Program-made: the position numbers and the translations under genes | Notes under the pieces: generated by a model | Database searches by the model: none | What the model was told of the DNA's origin: nothing | What the model saw: the letters and a program-made list of their open reading frames with translations, nothing else | Shown here: piece by piece, positions 55,994-64,000 of the stretch | Layout: each line of letters opens with the position of its first letter | How positions within the stretch are numbered: the first letter of the stretch is position 1 | NCBI RefSeq assembly: GCF_000196115.1 | Contig: NC_005027.1 | Coordinates: 6,816,001-6,880,000 of the forward strand | From: Rhodopirellula baltica SH 1 | GTDB taxonomy: Bacteria; Planctomycetota; Planctomycetia; Pirellulales; Pirellulaceae | DNA: 64,000 bases | Reading direction: 5' to 3'

Positions 55994-57523
55994 ATGCGTC
56001 TTCCTTTTGGAAATGTGGCCATGCGAACCGACAAACCCTCCGACGAACCGATGTCGCTCGATGGGATCACTCCCATCCCCGTGCCCTCGGTTTTTTCATC
56101 TGACAAAGACGCCGAGGCCGCCATGCTGAATGCGGCCAAAGATGGAATGGGTACGGAGTGGTTCGGATCCGCGGAAGACGGTGATTCGGAAAACCGTGAC
56201 ACGCAGGACCATGAGGCTCTGAATTCGAGTCGATCGGACTCGGCCAGTCGTGAATTGCTGTCGGCGAATTTGCGTCAGGATGAAAAACCAGAAGGACCAC
56301 CGCCACCGATCTCCAAGCCACCTGTTTCGGACCGGTGCTCGGATTCGGATCGCAACCAGAATGCTGGGCAGCCTCACCCGATCCTGCAAAGCCTGACGTT
56401 GCTGGCCACGATGGCGTTGATGTTGTTGCTGGCTCGTTACAGCGTTCCACACATTGTCGAAGAGATTCGCTACGCCTGGCACCGCGGTGAAATGCGAGCG
56501 GAAAACGAAACCGGCGTCGAAGGTCTTCGCAATGTTTCGTTGGATTCGCTCAGCCGAGCTTACGAAATGGTCACGTCCGCGGTCGGACCCACCGTGGTCC
56601 ACATCGATGTGGAACGTTCGGTTTCAGAAGAAGATCGCAATCTGCAACGTTTGCTCGGCGAAGATAGCTACACGTTGTCGGATCAAGGCAGCGGTGTGGT
56701 GATCGACAAAGACGGCTACATCCTGACCAACCGGCACGTGATTGCCGATGGTATCGCGATCAGCGTGACGCTCAGTGATGGTCGTCGGCTGCCCGCCGCT
56801 TTGGTCGGCAGCGATATGCCCACCGATTTGGCTGTTTTGAAAGTGGACGCGGACGGATTGATCCCAATTGCGTGGGGGGACAGCGATGCTTTGCGTGTCG
56901 GTTCACCCGTGTGGGCCGTCGGCAGTCCGTTTGGTCTGGATCGTACGATCACGTTTGGAATTTTGAGTGGCAAGCACCGTGTCGTGCGGGCTGGTGTTCA
57001 GCATGGTTCCAGTGCTCGATATCAAGACTTCATGCAAAGTGATGTGGCCGTCAATCCGGGCAACAGTGGCGGACCGCTCGTCGACGCCCGCGGACGCTTG
57101 ATCGGTATCAACACCGCGATCGTGGGTGACACGTATCAAGGCGTCAGCTTTTCGATCCCCAGCAACGTGACTCGCCAGATCTACGACCGCATTCGTGAGA
57201 CGGGCAAGGTCGAACGAGGATGGTTGGGAGTGCTGTTGTCGGAAGTTCCTGATTCTATGCACCGTGGCGATGACCTGCGTGTCCGAGGCGCGTTGATCTC
57301 CGGAGTGACGGGGGAAGATTCTCCTGCCGCCATTGCTGGATTGGAAATCGGCGACATCCTTTTGAAAATCGATGGCGTTCGAGTCAGCGACGTTGGTCAC
57401 CTGATGCGTCTGATCGCGAATCTCGGGCAGGGAACGTTGTTGAACGTTGAGCTGACCCGTGATGGCGAACCGATGACCGTCGAGGTGAGGCTGAAGAAAC
57501 GACCCGATAATCTGGATCGCTAA
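55994..57523 (+). CDS. HtrA/DegP-type serine protease with PDZ domain
   Basis: A membrane-anchored periplasmic protease of up to 509 residues. A long acidic N-terminal tail (~1-130) precedes one membrane helix (SLTLLATMALMLLLARYSVP). The S1C protease domain has the full triad: His248 in LTNRHVIADG, Asp278 in PTDLAVLKVD, and Ser358 in GNSGGPLVD. One C-terminal PDZ domain follows (LISGVTGEDSPAAIAGLEIGDILLKIDGVRV). ATG at 55994 is used; ATG at 56021 would also fit. It is a likely envelope protein quality-control enzyme. The unusually long cytoplasmic tail ahead of the anchor is not seen in classical DegP. Confidence 0.92.
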   Translation: MRLPFGNVAMRTDKPSDEPMSLDGITPIPVPSVFSSDKDAEAAMLNAAKDGMGTEWFGSAEDGDSENRDTQDHEALNSSRSDSASRELLSANLRQDEKPEGPPPPISKPPVSDRCSDSDRNQNAGQPHPILQSLTLLATMALMLLLARYSVPHIVEEIRYAWHRGEMRAENETGVEGLRNVSLDSLSRAYEMVTSAVGPTVVHIDVERSVSEEDRNLQRLLGEDSYTLSDQGSGVVIDKDGYILTNRHVIADGIAISVTLSDGRRLPAALVGSDMPTDLAVLKVDADGLIPIAWGDSDALRVGSPVWAVGSPFGLDRTITFGILSGKHRVVRAGVQHGSSARYQDFMQSDVAVNPGNSGGPLVDARGRLIGINTAIVGDTYQGVSFSIPSNVTRQIYDRIRETGKVERGWLGVLLSEVPDSMHRGDDLRVRGALISGVTGEDSPAAIAGLEIGDILLKIDGVRVSDVGHLMRLIANLGQGTLLNVELTRDGEPMTVEVRLKKRPDNLDR

Positions 57524-57552
57524 CACGCAAGTTCCAATCAGCCAACCTGTAG

Positions 57553-57571
57553 CACGGTGGTCCCCACCGTG
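57553..57571. repeat. Short hairpin after the htrA-like gene
   Basis: Perfect 8-bp arms CACGGTGG and CCACCGTG with a TCC loop, 30 bp past the htrA-like stop. It is the first of several GC-rich hairpins in this gap between convergent genes. Confidence 0.6.
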
Positions 57572-57579
57572 AGTGTGCG

Positions 57580-57958
57580 CTCGGCTCGCTGGAGGGCCCC
57601 AGCGTGCGACGGATGAGTGCGACACCAGAGTAGAACCATTGTCCCCAATTGTTCCGTCTAGCGGCTCCCGAAAGCCGAGCAGCGTCGCATCCATTCCAGC
57701 TCGCAAATCGTCCGCGCTGCGAACATCACTGTGGACACCGTGCTGAACTCATGCACGGCACGCTGGGGGCCCCAGCGAGCGACGGGTGATGCCGCTCCAG
57801 AGTAAAACAATTGTCCCCAATTGTTCCGTCTAGCAGCTCCCGAAAGCCGAGCAGCGTCGCATCCATTCCAGCTCGCACTTCGTGCGCGCTACAAACATCA
57901 TCTGCGACAACTGTGCTGGACTCATGCTCGGCTCGCTGGGGGCCCCAGCGAGCGACGT
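57580..57958. repeat. ~172-bp tandem repeat of palindromic units (about 2.2 copies)
   Basis: Two nearly identical ~172-bp units lie in tandem, with a partial third. Each unit contains a near-perfect palindrome (GCTCGCTGGG / CCCAGCGAGC, in variant form in copy one), then a conserved block with CCAGAGTA and TTGTCCCCAATTGTTCC, and CCGAAAGCCGAGCAGCGTCG. Palindromes are at about 57583-57605, 57756-57778 and 57929-57951. The repeat lies between the convergent htrA-like and leuA stops, so it can act as a two-way transcription barrier. It looks like a repeat family of this genus; copy differences are small. Confidence 0.75.
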
Positions 57959-57996
57959 TAAACGTTGATCGTGGGGCGGCGGATCTGCCTCCGCGA

Positions 57997-59607
57997 TCAG
58001 GGCTGAGGCAGTTCGCCGGGATCCGATGCGATGCCAGCAACGATGCGGTTGATCGCGTTGAGCATGGCCAAGATCGTGCTCTCGACACTGTCCGTGCTCA
58101 CCCCGGTGCCGCGATAAGTCTTGCCCTCGTGCTCGACTTCCAAGTTGACTTCGCCGATCGCGTCACGACCGAGCGTGGCACTGCGGACGCGAAAGTCTTT
58201 GCAGACCACTTGGATTCCGGTGATCTTCTCGACCGCCCAAAACGCGGCATCAATCGGTCCATCGCCCTGTGCAACTTGCTCGGTGATGTCCTGCTCGTCG
58301 CGTCGCAGCGTGACTCGCACATTTGGCGTTTGGTTCTTGCCGCTGGTGACTTCGTAATCGACCAGTGTCCATTCTGGGGCAACCGTCTCGCTGATCTTTT
58401 GTTGGACCAACGCGACGATGTCACCGTCGTAGATCTCTTTCTTCTTGTCGGCGAGTTCTTTGAATGCCTCGAAGACTTCTTGCAACTGTTCGCCGGTCAA
58501 CGTCATGCCCAATTGTTTGGCACGATCGGCCAACGCCGCGCGTCCGCTGTGTTTGCCGAGGACCAAATCGGTTTTGGTGAAGCCGACTTCTTCGGGCGAC
58601 ATGATTTCGTACGTGGTGCGTTCCTTCAACATCCCGTCTTGGTGAATGCCGGATTCGTGTGCGAACGCGTTGCGACCAACGATCGCTTTGTTGCGTTGCA
58701 CGTTGATGCCAGTGGTCTTGCTGACCAATCGACTGACGGGGACCAAGCGTTTTGAATTGATGTTGGTTTGGCAGTGATAGAAGTCTTGGCGAGTCTTCAT
58801 TGCCATCACCAATTCCTCGAGGGCCGCATTGCCGGCTCGCTCGCCAATGCCGTTGATCGTGCATTCGATCTGCCCGGCACCCGCGTCGACTGCGGCCAGC
58901 GAATTGGCGACCGCCATCCCCAAGTCATCGTGGCAGTGCGTGCTCAAGACGGCTTTGTCCATGTTGGGAACACGGTCCCGCAACATTTTGAATCGATCGT
59001 AAATCTCACCGGGTGTGGTGTAGCCGACCGTGTCAGGAACGTTGATCGTGGTGGCTCCCGCGTCGATCGCGGCTTCGACCACGCGGCACAGGAAATCGTG
59101 TTCGGTCCGGCAGGCGTCCTCGGGTGAGAACTCCACGTCATCGCAATGCGAAGCGGCACGGCGAACCCCGGCGACCGCCCGTTCGACGATCTCGTCGGGC
59201 GTCATCCGCAACTTGAATTCGCGGTGGATGGCGCTGGTGGCCAAGAACACGTGAATGCGAGCTTGCGGGGCGGTCTTCAACGCTTCCCAGGCTCGATCGA
59301 TGTCCTTTTCGGCACAACGAGCCAACCCGCAGATTGTCGCCCCGCGAATCGTGGTGGCGATTTGCCGGACCGATTCGAAGTCACCCGGGGAGGCGATTGG
59401 GAAACCGGCTTCGATGATGTCGACACCCAAATCGACCAGAGCCGATGCGACCTCGAGTTTCTCCGCCAAGTTCATGCTGGCACCAGGCGATTGCTCGCCG
59501 TCGCGCAGCGTGGTGTCGAAAATTCGGATTTGGCGAGTGGCCACGTTCTCAGAGGACGGGGCTTCGGCGGACTGGTTCATGGCATCAGGTGTCGGTTGGT
59601 CAGACAT
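57997..59607 (-). CDS. leuA: 2-isopropylmalate synthase
   Basis: First committed enzyme of leucine synthesis, condensing acetyl-CoA with 2-oxoisovalerate. The 536-residue protein starts at the ATG at 59607. The catalytic TIM-barrel motifs are FDTTLRDGEQSPGASM near residue 30, LSTHCHDDLGMAVANSLAAVDAGA near 224 with the metal-binding His pair, and INGIGERAGNA. The C-terminal ~130 residues are the LeuA dimerisation/leucine-feedback domain (VRVTLRRDEQDITEQVAQGDGPIDAAFWAV). The N-terminal tail is acidic and non-conserved. Upstream on the same strand are a Leu-rich leader peptide and a terminator, suggesting attenuation by leucyl-tRNA. Confidence 0.95.
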   Translation of the reverse strand: MSDQPTPDAMNQSAEAPSSENVATRQIRIFDTTLRDGEQSPGASMNLAEKLEVASALVDLGVDIIEAGFPIASPGDFESVRQIATTIRGATICGLARCAEKDIDRAWEALKTAPQARIHVFLATSAIHREFKLRMTPDEIVERAVAGVRRAASHCDDVEFSPEDACRTEHDFLCRVVEAAIDAGATTINVPDTVGYTTPGEIYDRFKMLRDRVPNMDKAVLSTHCHDDLGMAVANSLAAVDAGAGQIECTINGIGERAGNAALEELVMAMKTRQDFYHCQTNINSKRLVPVSRLVSKTTGINVQRNKAIVGRNAFAHESGIHQDGMLKERTTYEIMSPEEVGFTKTDLVLGKHSGRAALADRAKQLGMTLTGEQLQEVFEAFKELADKKKEIYDGDIVALVQQKISETVAPEWTLVDYEVTSGKNQTPNVRVTLRRDEQDITEQVAQGDGPIDAAFWAVEKITGIQVVCKDFRVRSATLGRDAIGEVNLEVEHEGKTYRGTGVSTDSVESTILAMLNAINRIVAGIASDPGELPQP

Positions 59608-59685
59608 GGGACTGCAATCTCGGAAAGGGAAGAAGATAAACTTCGGAGCCCCGGAATCGCACCCGCCGCACATGCATTCGGGCAC

Positions 59686-59720
59686 AAAAAAACCCGAGTC
59701 GCGGCAAGTGCGGCCCGGGC
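59686..59720 (-). terminator. Candidate attenuator terminator in the leuA leader
   Basis: On the minus strand a stem of CCCGGGCCGC with GCGACTCGGG (one G-T pair and one C-A mismatch), loop ACTTGCC, is followed by seven T residues. It lies 34 nt after the leader-peptide stop and 78 nt before the leuA start, exactly where an attenuator would sit. A clear alternative anti-terminator could not be drawn by eye, although the CCGCAC of the left arm can also pair with GTGCGG near 59670. Confidence 0.75.
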
Positions 59721-59754
59721 AAATTCATTCGATGGAAAATTGAGACAACCGCCG

Positions 59755-59838
59755 TCAGGCGTCCACCACGAATCCGCTCAGGCCGTTCGCTAGAAGGCCG
59801 AGGTCGAGATTCAGTAGGAGGCAAAGTTGTCCGCTCAT
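59755..59838 (-). CDS. leuL: Leucine-rich leader peptide of leuA
   Basis: A 27-codon minus-strand frame with ATG at 59838 and TGA at 59755-59757. Nine of 27 residues are Leu, eight of them within codons 5-16 (LCLLLNLDLGLL), using CTT, CTC, CTA and CTG codons. It ends FVVDA. It lies upstream of an intrinsic terminator and of leuA on the same strand. This is the classic layout of an amino-acid attenuator: the ribosome stalls at Leu codons when leucyl-tRNA is scarce. Too short for normal gene finding. Its real translation is inferred. Confidence 0.78.
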   Translation of the reverse strand: MSGQLCLLLNLDLGLLANGLSGFVVDA

Positions 59839-59847
59839 GGAACTGAC

Positions 59848-59875
59848 GATAATCCGATCCCGCCACGCCGGTCAA
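59848..59875 (-). promoter_or_regulatory. Candidate promoter of the leu leader
   Basis: On the minus strand TTGACC (59870-59875), then a 15-16 bp spacer and GATTAT/ATTATC (59848-59854). Transcription would begin only a few bases before the leader ATG at 59838, so the leader peptide might be translated from a nearly leaderless transcript. By-eye match only. Confidence 0.5.
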
Positions 59876-59935
59876 GGTGGGAATGGGGGGGGAGTGGGAA
59901 AGGGCCGCAGAAGCTCAGGGCCACAGTGGGGGGGG

Positions 59936-60271
<336 letters not shown>

Positions 60272-60451
60272 CGCTCGCATCCCGACCCTTCGGTAGCGTC
60301 GGCCCGCTGCGGGCTTGTGCAGGTTACGCGCTGGATCCAATGCTCGACCCTCCCCTCGCTTTGCTCGACCCTCCCAGGGGGAGGGTGATGTTAAACGCCT
60401 GGCAGTGATGCTCTTAAGGACTCCACGATCTCCGCGATCCGGAGGGCGATC

Positions 60452-60613
60452 ATTGAAAAAGTGAAATTGCAAATTGGTTTCCGATTGGTTCAGCGAGCGT
60501 CTGTGGCAGGCCAATTCCTGCCCTGGCACCATGTCCGAGCCATCTACTGCAACCAACACAAAGCCCACCCCTCCGATTTTACAATTTGCAATTTTCAATT
60601 TCACTTTTTCAAT
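60452..60613. repeat. AT-rich inverted repeat pair
   Basis: A 25-bp arm at 60452-60476 (ATTGAAAAAGTG...GCAAATTG) recurs inverted at 60582-60613, where a 7-base TTTTCAA insertion makes it longer. The spacer is about 105 bp. The AT-rich arms stand out in GC-rich surroundings and suggest a small mobile or REP-like element. Confidence 0.6.
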
Positions 60614-60977
60614 CAAGCCACCCCTGAGCCCCTGTGGTCCTGCTCCCCTGAGCCCCTTTCCACTACTTCTTACCCAGCTCTCGCGATCGCCCCAAGTGAC
60701 CGGGTAGTTGGTGCGTGATGAGAAGAAAATTTTGATTGCCGACAAGTTTTCCACGAGGTCGAGGTGTCTTCTCAGGAGATTCACTAACTCTTCACCACAG
60801 CGAGCTTTACGTCGGCGGTCATGGGGCGGTTGACCCCAGGTGTTCGATTTGGGAACGGCGCGCAAACCAATTGCTGGTCGCTGTTTACGACAGTTTGAAA
60901 ATCGAGATTGACACAATCCTGGGAACCTCTAATATTCCCGCCGTCGCCCACATGTAGTGCCTCAACGGCATGGAAAC

Positions 60978-60991
60978 CACTACCGGTAGTG
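60978..60991 (+). promoter_or_regulatory. Palindromic candidate operator upstream of nrdJ
   Basis: CACTACCGGTAGTG is a perfect 14-bp palindrome 217 bp before the nrdJ start, followed at once by GCAAA-N4-TTTGC (60995-61008). It does not match the usual NrdR box, and no cobalamin riboswitch B12-box was seen between here and the gene. A dimeric regulator site is possible. Confidence 0.35.
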
Positions 60992-61207
60992 ATAGCAAAT
61001 CACTTTGCATCGATTTTGACGATCAATGATCCGATATCGACTTCATGGACCACGCGGTAGCTCGTTTCGCTCACGGAAGCAGCACTCAGTGGCGACTGCC
61101 AGCTCTCATTTCAAATTTGACGGGATCGGTTGTTTCGCGAGGACCGCGAATGGCAACTGCCGGTGCACCGTCCACGGACGATCTCTTTAAGGAGTTTGTG
61201 ACGCGCT

Positions 61208-64000
61208 ATGTCCACTGTTCTGCCCGAGTCGAACGCGACCTCCCGCATCCCCGCCAACGACCCCGCTTTGGAAAAGGTCGATTCCGAGCATGGCGTTGAG
61301 TACGCACGCGAGAAGTTCGGCACCGCCCTGCGAGGCGATCGCGCCGGTCTGAAATTCGAATCGAAGTTCTGCCCTGACGACGGGCGCACCCCGTTCGCCA
61401 CCACCGCCTGGGATCTGCGTTCGGCCGCGATCAAAGACGAATCGGGCAACGCTTTGTTCGAACAAACCGATTGCGAAGTCCCGGCTTCGTGGAGCCAATT
61501 GGCGACCAACGTCGTCGTTTCGAAGTACTTCTACGGCGACCCTAAAAACACCGACGAACGTGAACGCAGCGTCCGTCAACTGATCCACCGCGTCACCCGC
61601 ACGATCAGCGACTGGGGATTGGCCGACGGTTACTTCGACACGCCCGAAGACGGTGAGCGTTTCTACCGCGACCTGACTTGGTTGTCCCTGCACCAGCATG
61701 GTGCGTTCAACAGTCCCGTTTGGTTCAACGTTGGTCTGCACGCTCAGTACGACGTCGAAGGCGACATGTGCAACTGGCACTGGGATCGCACCGAAAACAC
61801 CACGGCCCAGCCCGACAACCCGTACGAATACCCACAAGGGTCAGCCTGTTTCATCCAGTCCGTGGATGACAACATGGAAGACATCATGCGTCTGGCGTGC
61901 AGCGAGGCAATGCTGTTCAAATTCGGCAGCGGCACAGGCACCGACTTGTCGACCATCCGCAGCCAACGCGAAAAATTGTCGGGCGGCGGAACGCCATCGG
62001 GCCCGCTGTCGTTCATGCGAGTCTATGACTCCATCGCTGGCGTCGTGAAATCCGGCGGCAAGACTCGTCGTGCGGCCAAGATGCAATCGCTCAAAGTCTG
62101 GCACCCAGACATTCTCGAGTTCATCGAGTGCAAATGGGCGGAAGAAAAGAAGGCTCACGCGTTGATTCGCGAAGGCTACGATTCGAACTTCAACGGTGAA
62201 GCTTACGCCAGCGTTTGTTTCCAAAACGCTAACCTGTCAGTTCGTTTGACAGACGACTACATGGAAGCGGTTCGCAAGAACGAAAACTTCCAAACTCGTT
62301 GGATCACTGACAAACCGACCACCGAGCCACCAAGTTACGTCGCCAAAGAGTTGCTCAACAAAATGGCCGAGTGCGCTTGGCACTGTGGCGACCCCGGCGT
62401 GCAGTACGACACGACGATCAACAAATGGCACACGTGCCCGAACAGCGGAGCGATCAACGCATCGAACCCTTGCTCGGAATACATGTTCCTGGATGACACC
62501 GCGTGTAACCTGGCCAGCATCAACTTGATGAAGTTCGTCCAGCAGGATGGATCGTTCGACCACGAGCGTTTCCGTGCCGCTTGCCGCACGTTCTTCATCG
62601 CTCAAGAAATTTTGGTCGACCACGCCAGTTACCCAACTGAGCCCATCGCTCGCAACAGCCATAAGTTCCGTCCGCTGGGGCTTGGTTATTCGAACCTCGG
62701 CAGCGTCATCATGACGGCCGGTTTGCCTTACGACAGCGACGCCGCTCGCGGCATGTGCGGATCGTTGACCGCGTTGCTGCACGGGGAAGCCAACCGCACC
62801 AGTGCTGAACTGGCCAGCGTCGTCGGAACGTTTGACGGTTATGTTGAAAACGAAGCCCCAATGCTTCGCGTCATGCAAATGCACCGTGATGCTTGCGATC
62901 AAATCAACGATGACGGCCCAGCCGAATTGAAAGAAGCCGCTCGCGAATTGTGGGACGGTGTGCTGGAAATCGGCGAAAAGTACGGCTTCCGCAACGCTCA
63001 AGCGACCGTGCTGGCACCGACCGGCACGATCAGCTTCATGATGGACTGCGACACGACCGGCATCGAGCCTGACATCGCATTGGTGAAGTACAAACAACTC
63101 GCCGGTGGCGGGATGTTGAAGATCGTCAACCAAACCGTGAAGCTCGGCTTGAAGACGCTCGGCTACGACGCCGACACGATCGACGAGATCCTCAAGTACG
63201 TCGATGCCAACGACACCATCGAAGGTGCTCCTGGTTTGCAGGACGAGCACTTGGCCGTGTTCGATTGTGCATTCAAACCGGCCAACGGTGTTCGCAGCAT
63301 CGGCTGGCGTGCTCACATCACCATGATGGCCGCGGCTCAGCCGTTCTTGTCCGGTGCGATCAGCAAAACGGTCAACATGCCCACCGATGTGACCCCGCAA
63401 GACATCGCGGACGCTTACTTCTGGGGATGGGAATTGGGGCTCAAGGCGATCGCGATTTATCGTGATGGCAGCAAGCAGTCGCAACCTTTGAACACCAAGT
63501 CCGACGAGCAGAAAGCGACTGACGCAGCCGAAGCGGCAAAGGTCGAAACGGTCGAGAAGATTGTCTACAAACCACGTCGCGAACGTCTGCCTGACACACG
63601 TCAAAGTTTGACTCACAAGTTCAGCATCGCTGGGCACGAAGGTTACTTGTGCGTCGGTTTGTATCCTGATGGGCGTCCCGGTGAAATGTTCATCACGATG
63701 GCCAAAGAAGGTTCGACGATCGGCGGCATCATGGACAGCTTCGGCACCGCACTTTCGATTGCCATGCAGTACGGCGTGCCTTTGGAAGTGATTGTCAACA
63801 AGTTCAGTCACACTCGTTTCGAGCCGATGGGGCACACGTCCAACAAGGACATCCGCATCGCTAAGAGCGTCGTCGACTACATCGCTCGTTGGTTGGGCAT
63901 CACCTTCATGTCCGGCAACGATTATTCCCCCAGTGCGGAAGGTGCGGCGAAGACAGGCGGCAACGGTCCTGACCTGACTACCGCGCCTGCCGGAGCAACG
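61208..64000 (+). CDS. nrdJ: Class II (adenosylcobalamin-dependent) ribonucleoside-diphosphate reductase, 3' end outside window
   Basis: Reduces ribonucleotides to deoxyribonucleotides using adenosylcobalamin, so it works with or without oxygen. The frame is open for 931 codons to the window edge. ATG at 61208 has AAGGAG (61189-61194) upstream. Recognised segments are NSPVWFNVGL near residue 160, SVDDNMEDIM, FKFGSGTGTDLSTIRS, SGGGTPSGPLSFMRVYD, ACNLASINLMKF with the active-site Asn-Cys region (NASNPCSEY), and LAPTGTISFMMDCDTTGIEPD. The C-terminal part carries a linker and TRQSLTHKFSIAGHEGYL, typical of the NrdJ/NrdZ family with a C-terminal extension. No NrdB-type small subunit is present, as expected for class II. 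Confidence 0.93.
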   Translation, partial: MSTVLPESNATSRIPANDPALEKVDSEHGVEYAREKFGTALRGDRAGLKFESKFCPDDGRTPFATTAWDLRSAAIKDESGNALFEQTDCEVPASWSQLATNVVVSKYFYGDPKNTDERERSVRQLIHRVTRTISDWGLADGYFDTPEDGERFYRDLTWLSLHQHGAFNSPVWFNVGLHAQYDVEGDMCNWHWDRTENTTAQPDNPYEYPQGSACFIQSVDDNMEDIMRLACSEAMLFKFGSGTGTDLSTIRSQREKLSGGGTPSGPLSFMRVYDSIAGVVKSGGKTRRAAKMQSLKVWHPDILEFIECKWAEEKKAHALIREGYDSNFNGEAYASVCFQNANLSVRLTDDYMEAVRKNENFQTRWITDKPTTEPPSYVAKELLNKMAECAWHCGDPGVQYDTTINKWHTCPNSGAINASNPCSEYMFLDDTACNLASINLMKFVQQDGSFDHERFRAACRTFFIAQEILVDHASYPTEPIARNSHKFRPLGLGYSNLGSVIMTAGLPYDSDAARGMCGSLTALLHGEANRTSAELASVVGTFDGYVENEAPMLRVMQMHRDACDQINDDGPAELKEAARELWDGVLEIGEKYGFRNAQATVLAPTGTISFMMDCDTTGIEPDIALVKYKQLAGGGMLKIVNQTVKLGLKTLGYDADTIDEILKYVDANDTIEGAPGLQDEHLAVFDCAFKPANGVRSIGWRAHITMMAAAQPFLSGAISKTVNMPTDVTPQDIADAYFWGWELGLKAIAIYRDGSKQSQPLNTKSDEQKATDAAEAAKVETVEKIVYKPRRERLPDTRQSLTHKFSIAGHEGYLCVGLYPDGRPGEMFITMAKEGSTIGGIMDSFGTALSIAMQYGVPLEVIVNKFSHTRFEPMGHTSNKDIRIAKSVVDYIARWLGITFMSGNDYSPSAEGAAKTGGNGPDLTTAPAGAT

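Noticed and set aside
60907-61207. Cobalamin riboswitch upstream of nrdJ
   Set aside because: Expected for a B12-dependent enzyme in principle, but no B12-box-like sequence or matching stem order was found.
62237-63835. A 532-codon minus-strand frame opposite nrdJ
   Set aside because: nrdJ is open on the other strand through the window edge with many conserved motifs; the opposite frame is a by-product of GC-rich codon use.

Overview
The window reads as a chromosomal segment of a marine planctomycete close to Rhodopirellula. The basis is a combination of signs: long secreted proteins with the planctomycete N-terminal LExRxLLA-type motif, DUF1501 and DUF1549/DUF1553 gene pairs, an alternative complex III cluster, weak or absent Shine-Dalgarno sequences, moderate GC, and hairpin-rich intergenic repeats. 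The species assignment is inference; no 16S gene is present. No tRNA, rRNA, CRISPR array, insertion sequence or prophage was recognised.

Region 1 (1-16.8 kb): the tail of an unidentified gene and pyrF, then a respiratory operon on the + strand that ends at a strong intrinsic terminator (16806-16832). The operon encodes alternative complex III (actA, actB, actC, a fused actD-actE, actF), a small membrane protein, a Sco copper chaperone and a caa3-type cytochrome oxidase (coxB with a fused cytochrome c domain, coxA of the A2/YS type, an enlarged coxC, and coxD). Quinol oxidation and oxygen reduction are thus encoded as one electron-transfer module. Several unrelated subunits carry histidine-rich acidic tails or inserts.

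Region 2 (17-34.6 kb): a small secreted protein, kdsB (Kdo activation, so lipopolysaccharide-type surface sugars), an NCS2-like permease, a Ser/Thr kinase-like protein, a 1703-residue surface protein with a metzincin-like zinc motif, tandem cohesin-like domains and a dockerin, a three-gene operon with two paralogous lipoprotein/secreted proteins and a DUF11 lipoprotein, a secreted protein coupled to a UbiA-family prenyltransferase, a ~250-bp inverted-repeat element, and a nucleotidyltransferase-HD protein.

Region 3 (34.6-52.3 kb, all minus strand): a 1901-residue surface protein with a C-type lectin-like domain and a dockerin; a run consisting of DUF1549/1553, DUF1501, an ECF sigma factor, a membrane protein with a heme-like CxxCH, and a DNA methyltransferase fused to a GIY-YIG-like domain; an SMP-30/gluconolactonase; and a 905-residue membrane-anchored protein.

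Region 4 (52.6-64 kb): purM, an Fpg/Nei glycosylase, a Cys-rich secreted repeat protein with a UUCG-loop terminator, an HtrA-type protease, a tandem repeat of palindromic units, and leuA. Upstream of leuA are a previously hidden leucine-rich leader peptide and an intrinsic terminator that together look like a leucine attenuator. Behind its promoter lie 33 copies of a 7-bp repeat and 16 copies of a 6-bp repeat. The window ends inside a class II (adenosylcobalamin) ribonucleotide reductase gene.

The most interesting items are the leu leader, the possible cohesin/dockerin surface assembly, the methyltransferase-GIY-YIG fusion in a sigma-factor operon, and the His-rich extensions of the respiratory module.
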